Shown one piece after another: positions 24,132 through 32,113 of a DNA stretch of 34,722 nt. The notes beneath the pieces were generated by a model that saw only the letters and a program-made list of their open reading frames with translations, did not search any database and was not told the origin of the DNA. How positions within the stretch are numbered: position 1 is the first letter of the stretch; each line of letters starts with the position of its first letter. The position numbers were made by a program, and so were the translations under genes. The stretch lies in the NCBI GenBank assembly GCA_039679385.1, contig JBDKVB010000026.1, forward strand, positions 1 to 34,722. The letters run 5' to 3'. The stretch comes from Armatimonadia bacterium. Lineage in GTDB: Bacteria; Armatimonadota; Zipacnadia; Zipacnadales; JABUFB01.

Positions 24132-25075
24132 CGGCTGCCACCTGCGGTGTTAGGTGTCGGCTCGCCGCTGAGGATCCCCAGGTCCAGCGGTCGGGTCCCT
24201 CCGGCGGGATCGGCCACGATCACTTTCATCCTGGGCAGCAGCTCCTCCATGGTCTCCACGTACATCCTGTCCCGGGTCACTTGAGGCGCCTGCGAGTACT
24301 CACGGTAGATCGAGGCGAAGCGTGCAGTGTCGCCACGCGCTTCGGTTGTGACCTTCTGGCGGTAAGCGTCGGCCTCAGCCGTCATTTTGCCGGCCTCTCC
24401 CGCCGCCTGCTCGGTCACCTCATTGCGGTACCCTTCCGCGAGGTCGATGATCCGGTCACGGTCGGAGCGAGCTCCCGCTACGGCCTTGAAAGCGTCATTC
24501 ACTTCGGCCGGCGGGTAGGCGGCCTTGATGTTGGCGCTGACCAGGCGCACACCGGCACCGTAGCCGTCGAGCACGCGCTGAGCCTCGCGACGCACAGTCT
24601 CCTGGAGCTGCGCACGGCCGGTGGTCAGCACCCAGTCGACGCCCTGGCCCTCCACCGCATGACTCAGTTCGCGCTCCACGACCGCGCCGACCAGCTTGCC
24701 GACGTCCTTGCTGCGGAACAGGAAGGCCGTCGGTCGCTCGACGCAGTACTGCGCCACGAGCTGGAGGTTGACGATGTTCTGGTCGCCGGTGAGGAAGTGA
24801 CTCTTGCCCGGCGCGGGCTGGCGTCCGGCGGCTTCATCCGCGAGATCGAAGCCCACACTGAGGCGTCGTGCCTCACTGATCCGCACCTTGCTCAGGCGCG
24901 TCAGCGGCCACGGAACCCGCCAGTGCAGGCCCGGCTGAATGCTCTCGGCCACCACTCTTCCCAGCAGCCGCACGACAGCCTGCTGCTCCGGGCGCACAAG
25001 GTACAGGCCCGACAGCAGCCATAGCGCCACCAGCGCCAGGGCTCGATGCTTCGAGTTGTGCTTCAGGTCTGCCAT
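24128..25075 (-). CDS. hflK: HflK-like SPFH membrane protein
   Basis: This 315-residue SPFH/band-7 protein has one N-terminal membrane segment (ALALVALWLLSGLYLV) and an SPFH start, RPEQQAVVRLLGRVV..QPGLHWRVPWPL. The segment SHFLTGDQNIVNLQLVAQYCV is the usual HflK strand. After the fold comes a long charged coiled coil with repeated EA-rich stretches (GEAGKMTAEADAYRQKV). In E. coli, HflK with HflC cages FtsH and restrains membrane-protein degradation; no ftsH gene is visible here. The ATG at 25075 has GGAG 9 nt upstream. It is the third SPFH protein in a row, after the ATPase-SPFH fusion and the HflC-like protein. Confidence 0.88.
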   Translation of the reverse strand: MADLKHNSKHRALALVALWLLSGLYLVRPEQQAVVRLLGRVVAESIQPGLHWRVPWPLTRLSKVRISEARRLSVGFDLADEAAGRQPAPGKSHFLTGDQNIVNLQLVAQYCVERPTAFLFRSKDVGKLVGAVVERELSHAVEGQGVDWVLTTGRAQLQETVRREAQRVLDGYGAGVRLVSANIKAAYPPAEVNDAFKAVAGARSDRDRIIDLAEGYRNEVTEQAAGEAGKMTAEADAYRQKVTTEARGDTARFASIYREYSQAPQVTRDRMYVETMEELLPRMKVIVADPAGGTRPLDLGILSGEPTPNTAGGSR

Positions 25076-25120
25076 CGCGCGTGTCTCCGTGTCCGTCCAC
25101 ACCCGAGGGTGCCGCCCGGG

Positions 25121-25987
25121 CTACTGGCCCTTCGTGAGCAGTCGCAGCAGCTCCGAATCCGAGGACAGCACCACCGTTGTCTTGTCGCCGAAGACCTTCT
25201 TGTAGGAGTCCAGGGTGCGCGAGAACTTGTAGAAGTCCGGATCGACACCGTAAGCGGCAGCGTAAGTCCGCGAGGCCTGGGCGTCGCCCTGACCTTTGAC
25301 GGTCTCCGCGTCCCGGTAGGCGTCCGCGAGGATCTCGCTCTTCTTCTTGTCGGCCTCGGCACGAATCCGCATCGCCGCACTCTCGCCTTCGGCCCGGTAC
25401 TGCTTGACGATGCGCTCGCGTTCGGCACGCATCCGATCGAACACGCTCTGCTTGTTCTGCTCCGGGAAGTTCAGCCGCTTGATTGCGATGTCCAGGATCT
25501 CCACGCCGTAGTCCACTGCGGCCCTCCGGGCACAGCGCTGGGTGACTTCGGCCATGATGCGGTCCGTCTTCACCTGCCCGGCATCGGGCGACAGCACGGC
25601 GTCAATCGGCTCACGACCAAGTGCTGCCGAGACGGAGCCCCACACGATGTCATGCAAGGCTCGCTCTGCCGCGGGGACCGTGCCGACGACCTTCAGGAAC
25701 TGCACCGGGTCCTTGACCCGCCACAGCACGTAGTTGTCAACGATGATGTTCTTCTTGTCCGAGGTCAGGAACTCGGAAGCGGGCGGATTGTACACCATCA
25801 GCCGCCGGTCCAGGACGATCTTGGTCAGCCAGGGCCACTTGAGGTATGGCCCGGCCCGGTCGACCACGGCCACCGGACTGCCGAAGCTGGTGAGCACCAC
25901 CAGTTGCGTCTCGTCCACGGTGAAGATGCACAGCTTCATCGCCACCAGGACTCCGACGGTGATCCAGAACCAGCGCTTACGCAGCAT
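25121..25987 (-). CDS. hflC: HflC-like SPFH membrane protein
   Basis: This 288-residue protein shows strong HflC features: an N-terminal membrane anchor (WFWITVGVLVAMKLCIF), DETQLVVLTSFGSP, and the very typical stretch RLNFPEQNKQSVFDRMRAER. The coiled coil ends YAAAYGVDPDFYKFSRTL, and VVLSSDSELLRLL closes the protein. The start is the ATG at 25987 with AAGGA upstream; the frame extends 42 nt further without a ribosome site. It lies 43 bp after the ATPase-SPFH fusion and 45 bp before the HflK-like gene, so a heteromeric ring of HflC with one or two HflK-like partners is plausible. Confidence 0.92.
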   Translation of the reverse strand: MLRKRWFWITVGVLVAMKLCIFTVDETQLVVLTSFGSPVAVVDRAGPYLKWPWLTKIVLDRRLMVYNPPASEFLTSDKKNIIVDNYVLWRVKDPVQFLKVVGTVPAAERALHDIVWGSVSAALGREPIDAVLSPDAGQVKTDRIMAEVTQRCARRAAVDYGVEILDIAIKRLNFPEQNKQSVFDRMRAERERIVKQYRAEGESAAMRIRAEADKKKSEILADAYRDAETVKGQGDAQASRTYAAAYGVDPDFYKFSRTLDSYKKVFGDKTTVVLSSDSELLRLLTKGQ

Positions 25988-26030
25988 GGCAGTCCTTCCC
26001 TTGTGGGGTCCCTGGGCTCTGCACGTCATG

Positions 26031-29027
26031 CTATCCTGCAGGCGGCGGCACGTTCTGCAGGTCCGCGGCAGGTGGTGCCTCTTGCGGAAGACTCAGGCGC
26101 AGGCCCTCGGGGCCGACATAGAGCAACTGGCGTCTCCCGACCGCCTGACTATCGAGCACGATCTTCCGCGGACTCGTCAGACCCTCGTCGACCGCCTTGA
26201 GATGCAGGCGGATTCGCTCGACCTGCGGCCCGCTTCGGTAGGCTTGCTCGCGAAAGGTGAAGCGAGTTGCATCGCCGACAGCCCGGCGCTCGCGGTTGAC
26301 GGCATAGGCGGCGGCGTCAAGACGCTGCTTCGCAGACTCGCCCTGACCAAGGAGCAACTGCTCGCCGGCGTAGGCCTCGGCCTCGTTGATCTTGCGCTGC
26401 TTCTGTTCGGCCTCGCTCGAGACCGACCGGTAGGCATCCACGACCTCCACCGGCGGATGGACATCCTGTAAGGCCACGCGGACGATTCGCAGGCCGCTCC
26501 CGTAGTGATCGGCGAGAGTCTGGGCCTCCTGCAGGATTGCCTCTTCGAGTCGAGCACGACCACTCACCAGGAGGTCGTCCGCCGGCGCGCCGTTCACTGC
26601 ACAGCGGACTGCATGCTCACAGATCGCCCGGACCAGAACCGGTCCTGAGGTCAAGGTCAGGGCATAGCGCACCGGGTCCGCAACCTGGTAATGGACCACG
26701 GCCGTCACGTCCACAAGGTTGGCGTCGCCGCTCACCATGATCGACTCGGCGGGAACGGCCCGGTAGCTCTTGGAGCGGTGCTGGGTGTTCCACTCGTAAG
26801 CTGCCGACTGTGCAAGGCCGACGCCGCCACTGGACCGGAAGCCAATCTCGAGGGCACGCACGCGGCTGGTGGCTACCGCCGTCACTCGTCCGATCGGCCA
26901 GGGTGGCGAGTAGCGTAGACCCGGTTGAGCGGTGCCCAGATACCGGCCCAGCACTCGAACCACGCCCACATCGCCCGGCCCAATCTGGTACGCACCGGAG
27001 GCCACCCACAGCAGAAGGAGCCCACCGACCAGCACGCGACGATCCGCCTGCCAGACTCGCCGCAGCAGCGCAGCAAGCGCTCGGCGCTTTGGCAAGGCCG
27101 GAAGCCCGACATACTCCCGCAGATTCCGGAGCGCTTGGCCGCCGGTTCTCGCAGCCCGCTTCCCGAGCTGTCGCGGCGATCCTAGCAGTCGCAGCGAGTT
27201 GCTGATCACCGCCAGCGACCCAATCTGGTGGATCACGGCGGCGACCACCGGCGTAACCTTGCCCCAGCCGGCAAGGGCAACGCCGACGCCGTTGAAGGCC
27301 AGGGCGAACCAGCGGATGTTCTCGTCAATCGTCTGCAGCGCCCGGCGGCTGATCCTCAGGAGTGGCTCCAGGCGCGTAAGGTCGTCGGTCATGAGGACGA
27401 CGTCGGCGGCTTCGGCAGCGAGGTCGGTGCCAATGTCGCCCATCGCCACACCCACCTGTGCCGCCGCCAGGGCCGGTGCATCGTTGACGCCGTCGCCGAC
27501 CATCAGCACTCGCAGCCCCTCGGCCTGCAGGTCACGAATCCGCTCGGACTTCTCACGGGGAAGCAGCCCCGCATACACCTCGTTGATGCCGACCCGGTTC
27601 CCAAGATTGCGCGCAGCGTTCTCGTTGTCACCCGTCAGTATCACAATCCGACGCACTCCGGCCTCGCGCAGGGAAGCGACGGCTGCCGCTGCGTGCTCAC
27701 GTACCTGGTCGACTACTGACAGCAAGCCCACGACCTCAGTGTCGACGCCAACCAGCACCAGCGTTTGCCCGGCAGCGTGGAGACCTTCGACCTCCTGTAA
27801 GGCCTGGGCCGAGAGCGCAATCCCGCACTCCTCCAGAAGCTCCCGGCGGCCGACAGTCACTCGGCGTCCCTTGACGGTCGCCCTCACGCCAAGCCCCGGA
27901 AGCGCCTCGAAGTCCTCGGGTACGACAACGGGCAAGCCTCTCTGGCGCGCTTCGGTCTCGATGAGCCGACCGATGACATGCTCGGAGCGCGACTCGGCCG
28001 CAGCGGCAAGCTGGAGCACCTCTTCCTCAGGCAAGCCCAGGCCAACCACTTCGCCCACTCTCGGCTGCCCAAGGGTCAGGGTGCCGGTCTTGTCGAAGAC
28101 CACGCAGTCGATGGCGCCGCAGGCCTCCAGCGCCACGCCGCTCTTGACCAGGACGCCATCCCGGGCCAGTCGCCCGAGGGCCGCCACGACCGCCGTGGGG
28201 ACCGCCAGCACAAGCGAGCACGGACAGGCCACAACCAGCACCGAGATCGCGCTGACCTTGTTCTTGGTGATCAGGAACACGGCGAGGGCGATCGCCAGCA
28301 CGACCGGCACGAAGTACACCGCATAGCGATCGGCCCGGCGCTGCACCGGCGCTTCCTGCTCCTCAATCTGCTCCATGAGGCGGATGATCCGCGCCAGCGT
28401 GGTGTCTTCGCCGACCTTGCTCGCCCGGACTTCCAGCGCACCGGTCAGGTTGACGGTGCCGGTGAGGACCTCCTGCCCCGGCGTCTTCGCGACGGGGATC
28501 GGTTCACCCGTGAAGGCGCTCTCATCGACATCCGAGGCGCCCTCGACCACTTCGCCGTCCACCGGGAGACGCTCACCGGGGCGCACAATGACCAGCGTGC
28601 CGACGCAGACTTCCTCGACCGGGACCTCGCGCTCCTCGCCATCGACACGAACCCGCGCACGCCGAGGCATGACCGAGATGAGTCGGCGCAGGTCTGCCTG
28701 AGTGCGGCTGGAGGTGAACTCCTCCAGCGCCTCACCAATCAGCATGATCAGGATGACTTCGGCGGCGGCGAGGTACTGCCCGATGGACAAGGCCGCCAGT
28801 GAGGCGATAGCGACCGGCAGATCGCCCTTGATCTGGAACCGCAGGAGGTTCTCGACGGCGCCGAGGAAGATGCGCCAGCCGCCGAAGGCGACGATCAGGA
28901 CTGAGAGGTCCAGACCGCCGATCGACTTCCACGGCCCGAGCCAGCGCAGGAGCACCAGCACCGCGACGACGGCCGGGAACACAAAGGCCTTCCAGGGAGC
29001 GTGGCGCTCAGGTTCGTGCAAATCCAA
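26031..29027 (-). CDS. Heavy-metal P-type ATPase fused to an HflK-like SPFH domain
   Basis: One uninterrupted frame of up to 998 residues joins two normally separate proteins. Residues 1 to about 620 are a P1B-type metal ATPase: membrane segments, the actuator-domain FTGEP, the transmembrane metal site CPC (VACPCSLVLAVPT, about 266), the phosphorylation site DKTGTL (about 309), TGDNENAA and GDGVNDAPAL (about 512). The nucleotide-domain SEHP motif reads SEHVIG, so the usual Pro is Val, and there is no N-terminal HMA domain. After a basic linker, a membrane segment at about 663-680 leads into an SPFH domain (IGPGDVGVVRVLGRYLG..PGLRYSPPWPIG) and a coiled coil to the end. The TTG at 29027 is the longest start and has a poor ribosome site; the GTG at 28982 has GGAAGG 5 nt upstream and is a good alternative. 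It heads the HflC/HflK genes. Confidence 0.9.
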   Translation of the reverse strand: MDLHEPERHAPWKAFVFPAVVAVLVLLRWLGPWKSIGGLDLSVLIVAFGGWRIFLGAVENLLRFQIKGDLPVAIASLAALSIGQYLAAAEVILIMLIGEALEEFTSSRTQADLRRLISVMPRRARVRVDGEEREVPVEEVCVGTLVIVRPGERLPVDGEVVEGASDVDESAFTGEPIPVAKTPGQEVLTGTVNLTGALEVRASKVGEDTTLARIIRLMEQIEEQEAPVQRRADRYAVYFVPVVLAIALAVFLITKNKVSAISVLVVACPCSLVLAVPTAVVAALGRLARDGVLVKSGVALEACGAIDCVVFDKTGTLTLGQPRVGEVVGLGLPEEEVLQLAAAAESRSEHVIGRLIETEARQRGLPVVVPEDFEALPGLGVRATVKGRRVTVGRRELLEECGIALSAQALQEVEGLHAAGQTLVLVGVDTEVVGLLSVVDQVREHAAAAVASLREAGVRRIVILTGDNENAARNLGNRVGINEVYAGLLPREKSERIRDLQAEGLRVLMVGDGVNDAPALAAAQVGVAMGDIGTDLAAEAADVVLMTDDLTRLEPLLRISRRALQTIDENIRWFALAFNGVGVALAGWGKVTPVVAAVIHQIGSLAVISNSLRLLGSPRQLGKRAARTGGQALRNLREYVGLPALPKRRALAALLRRVWQADRRVLVGGLLLLWVASGAYQIGPGDVGVVRVLGRYLGTAQPGLRYSPPWPIGRVTAVATSRVRALEIGFRSSGGVGLAQSAAYEWNTQHRSKSYRAVPAESIMVSGDANLVDVTAVVHYQVADPVRYALTLTSGPVLVRAICEHAVRCAVNGAPADDLLVSGRARLEEAILQEAQTLADHYGSGLRIVRVALQDVHPPVEVVDAYRSVSSEAEQKQRKINEAEAYAGEQLLLGQGESAKQRLDAAAYAVNRERRAVGDATRFTFREQAYRSGPQVERIRLHLKAVDEGLTSPRKIVLDSQAVGRRQLLYVGPEGLRLSLPQEAPPAADLQNVPPPAG

Positions 29028-29069
29028 TCACCGTTGATGTCCGTAGCGGTTCCGTGCTGACCATCGGCC

Positions 29070-31859
29070 CTAGCTCGGTCCGTTGGTGCCCAGCCACACC
29101 GGCGACGACCAGGCAATCTCGCCGTCCCTCTGGATCACCCGCACATAGTAGTAGCAGGAGCCCTTGGGCGGCTGATTGTCCAGGTACGTGATGTTGCACT
29201 CCTTGCCCTGCACCTGCGGCGTGTAGACGAAGACGTTGCTGCGGCACACGTCCACACGGTCGATGTCGCCCGGGCAGGTCGCATGAATCTCCACCCTCAC
29301 GGGCGTGCCGTCCGAAGCAGGTAGCTTCTCCCCCATCAGCCGGCCCTGCACCCGAACGTCCAGCGCGATCTTGGCCGCCGTCGTGCCGTAGGTGTGCCGC
29401 TGCCGGATCGCTTCGAGGATCGCCTTGCGCGACAGCTCCGGCGCATACACCGCTGCCTTGCCCATGCCGCCACCGTGATCCGGCGAGGCGATGACGCCGA
29501 TCACCACTCCCTGAGCCCAGGCGTCCTGCAGGAACCAGCCCTTCGGCGTGCTGTTCTTCGCCTGCCTGGGCGTGCCCTCGTACTCATAGGAGCCCCGGGT
29601 CTGGAAGATCTCCGCCACCGGCTGGGCCTTCTCGTCAACGAAGCTCCAGTCGGTCGGCACGTTGCCAGTGTCCGCCAACTGGTGCGGGATGTGCACGAAG
29701 TCGGCCTTCGCCTTGCGCAGAATCTCCCATACCTCCGCCGGCGTCTTCCCGTCGCGCTCGTTCAGCCAGAACGGGAAGTACGGATCACCCAGGATCAGGT
29801 TGCGGTGACCGTAGTAGCCGTAGGGCCGCTTCGGGTCATCATACTTCTCAAAGGAGGAGGTCCACTCCTCCGCCAGAAAGGTCAGGAAGCGTCCCGGGTC
29901 ATTGTTGGCCCGAGCGATCTTCGCCAGGTAGTTCCACAGGTACGCGTTGATGTTGTAGCCATGGTCCGTGCAGGCGGCGAAGTCGTGCCGGGCGATATCC
30001 CGCATGCTCTGGTATGCCTGCACCTGGGTCTGGTCGCCCACACGATTACAGATCGAGATATCCGTGTGGTTGTGAAGGTCGCCAAAGTAGAGGTTCAGTC
30101 GCCGGCCGTCGTAGTCGATGCTGGTGCCGGGCAAGTCCTCGCCTCTTGCCTGACGGATCGTGCCCGCTTCGAACACCTCCACCGGCTCGAGGTACGGGGC
30201 CAACGTCATCGCCGAGACGGAGGGGACTTGTGTCGTGTTGAGCGCCGCCGCGTAGATTCCGCTCAGCCCGTTCTGGCTGTCCTCTATCGTCGCCCAGGAC
30301 CCGGGTGTGGTATCCGCCTGGTAGATCACCACCGGCCGGTCCTTCAGCATCACCAGATTGGGACGCCGACAGAGCCCCTTCTGTGTGCTCATCCGCAGCT
30401 CGCCGGTCCAGACCGTTCCGGCATAGCACAGCGGCGAGACCACGAAGCCCGACTTCGGCCGAGGGGTCTGCGCTGCCACCCACAGTCGCCCGGTGCTGTC
30501 GAAGGCGAAGTCTCCGGCCTCGGCCCTCTCCTGCAGCAAGGTCTTCTCGATTCCCAGCGGGGTCTGGAGGCCCCGGGGCGTGATCTGAGCGATCTGCACC
30601 CGTTTCGTGGCTGCTGCGCCGATGTGATAGCCCGTCGGGTTGGCGGTGTCCCAGGTCATCCAGAACTGCCCCTTGTGGGCAACCAGCTTTGCCTCGCGGT
30701 CGATGATCGAGGCCTGCGTCAGCCGCATCTCGTTGCCGGCCCCTTCGGCGGTCCAGTGTCGGCCGAAGAGGTCCATGTTGTTGTCGCGAAAGCTGTGCCA
30801 CACGACCCAGAGGTCCTCCGGCGATACCGCGGCCAGGGTCGGCGCGTAGTTGTCGCTGCCACCGGAGGACAGACGCTGTGCCCGGCCGACCTCGTCACCG
30901 CTGATCGTGCACAGGTAGATCTGGCGCATCCCCGCATCACGATTGCTCTCCCAGCCCGCCCACACGCGATCACCGAGCACCGTCAGCGCCGGCTTGAGGT
31001 CGACGGCCGGGTCGCGAGACAAACACAGGAGAGTGCCGGGGCCCTGATCACTCAGCCGGGTCGCGTAGACCTCCCAGTTGCCCTCCCTCTCCGAGGAGTA
31101 GGCGAGCCAGACGCTGGTGCCGTCGCTTGCCAGGCAGGGATCGAGGAGATAGGTCATCGGCCCGCCCTCGACCTGCCAGGTGCGGTCGATCTTGACGTCC
31201 TCGCCCTCCAGGTGGCCTCGAGCGACCTGCAAGGTGTCGTGATTGTCGCGGAAGGATACCCAGGCGGCCCAGAGGCTGCCGTCTTGAGTGCTGGTCACTA
31301 CGGGGAAGTCGTTGTAGCCAAGTCCGCCGGAGATCTCACCGAAACGAGCGGTCGTATACTCTCGCATCGCGACATCATCCACCCACATCTTGCCGAAGGG
31401 GGCGCCGTGGGAGGAGGCGATGATGAACTCGAGGGTGTACTCACCGGGCCTATCGACGGAGAAGGTCGCAAGGCAGCGCTGCCAGCGTGGCTTGACGTTC
31501 TCGAAGGCTGAGATCATCGTGCGCTCGGTGCCCTGACTGCGCCACAACACGAGCTTGGTGTTGTTGGTTGCCCGTGCCCAGGCCTCGACCTCATACAGGC
31601 GACCGGGCACGAGGGTCATGCGACGTGCCAGGAGCCCGTGCCGATTGGGCTCGGTTGTCTCGGCGGTCACACACCGGGGCTTCGAACGGGCTTGCGTGGC
31701 ATCCTCGAGCACTGTCGCACCGAGGTCCAGCGTCCAGCCGTTCAGGTCGGCGTCGAAGCTGCCGTTGGGGATCATCTCCACGACTTGCGCGGACGCCCAG
31801 GGCCCTCCCAAGCCCGCCACAACGGCTACCGCTATCAGAAAGCGCCCTAACCTGTGCAT
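29070..31859 (-). CDS. Secreted carbohydrate-binding, beta-propeller and DUF3604/PHP-like protein
   Basis: This 929-residue exported protein starts at the ATG at 31859 with GGAGG at 8 nt spacing, preferred to the ATG 6 nt upstream that lies too close. After the signal peptide (FLIAVAVVAGLGGPWASA), residues about 25-180 form a CBM4/9-like jelly roll (NGSFDADLNGWTLD). A beta-propeller with repeated WAAW/WLAY/WVVW blade strands follows to about 560. The DUF3604 domain starts near residue 591 with YFGDLHNHTDIS, followed by CTDHGYN (about 631), GHRNLI and ASPDHGGG; the His and Asp pairs resemble PHP metal ligands. It is a paralogue of the 19544-22276 protein, which lacks the N-terminal jelly roll. 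It lies directly upstream of the ATPase-SPFH gene (42-bp gap), but a functional link to it is not evident. Confidence 0.85.
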   Translation of the reverse strand: MHRLGRFLIAVAVVAGLGGPWASAQVVEMIPNGSFDADLNGWTLDLGATVLEDATQARSKPRCVTAETTEPNRHGLLARRMTLVPGRLYEVEAWARATNNTKLVLWRSQGTERTMISAFENVKPRWQRCLATFSVDRPGEYTLEFIIASSHGAPFGKMWVDDVAMREYTTARFGEISGGLGYNDFPVVTSTQDGSLWAAWVSFRDNHDTLQVARGHLEGEDVKIDRTWQVEGGPMTYLLDPCLASDGTSVWLAYSSEREGNWEVYATRLSDQGPGTLLCLSRDPAVDLKPALTVLGDRVWAGWESNRDAGMRQIYLCTISGDEVGRAQRLSSGGSDNYAPTLAAVSPEDLWVVWHSFRDNNMDLFGRHWTAEGAGNEMRLTQASIIDREAKLVAHKGQFWMTWDTANPTGYHIGAAATKRVQIAQITPRGLQTPLGIEKTLLQERAEAGDFAFDSTGRLWVAAQTPRPKSGFVVSPLCYAGTVWTGELRMSTQKGLCRRPNLVMLKDRPVVIYQADTTPGSWATIEDSQNGLSGIYAAALNTTQVPSVSAMTLAPYLEPVEVFEAGTIRQARGEDLPGTSIDYDGRRLNLYFGDLHNHTDISICNRVGDQTQVQAYQSMRDIARHDFAACTDHGYNINAYLWNYLAKIARANNDPGRFLTFLAEEWTSSFEKYDDPKRPYGYYGHRNLILGDPYFPFWLNERDGKTPAEVWEILRKAKADFVHIPHQLADTGNVPTDWSFVDEKAQPVAEIFQTRGSYEYEGTPRQAKNSTPKGWFLQDAWAQGVVIGVIASPDHGGGMGKAAVYAPELSRKAILEAIRQRHTYGTTAAKIALDVRVQGRLMGEKLPASDGTPVRVEIHATCPGDIDRVDVCRSNVFVYTPQVQGKECNITYLDNQPPKGSCYYYVRVIQRDGEIAWSSPVWLGTNGPS

Positions 31860-32113
31860 CCTCATCGCCTCCGAAGCCCTGCACGAAGTGAGCACTGCGG
31901 ACGACGCTCGGCGTCTCGTCGGTGGATGCGGTTACGCTCTGCCTTGTTCGTTCTTCCCTGCCTTCGGCCCGGATTCCTGCGCTCGCCACCTAGTCAGGGA
32001 CACCTCCGACCATGCAGGAACTCCTGTGCTCAGTCGGGAAGTGCTGACTGCGATATCCCCACAGAACGCCCGCAGCAGTTCTTGCGTCCGGGCGGAACAG
32101 GGAGGTTCTCTCC
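31860..32113. other. Divergent intergenic region
   Basis: This 254-bp gap separates two divergent genes for secreted proteins. I see no gene and no promoter with good -35 and -10 boxes in either direction. On the minus strand GACGC-CGA-GCGTC, with an outer GAC/GTC pair, can form a small hairpin in the leader of the 31859 gene. Confidence 0.3.

Noticed and set aside
29011-29035. GGTTCGTGCAAATCC as a possible tRNA T-arm
   Set aside because: It does not form a T-stem, has no cloverleaf around it, and lies in the start region of the ATPase gene.
29394-31511. Open frame of 705 codons on the plus strand
   Set aside because: It lies antisense to the propeller-DUF3604 gene, whose domains are recognisable. 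Long open frames opposite GC-rich genes are expected from codon bias, and its product shows no family motif.
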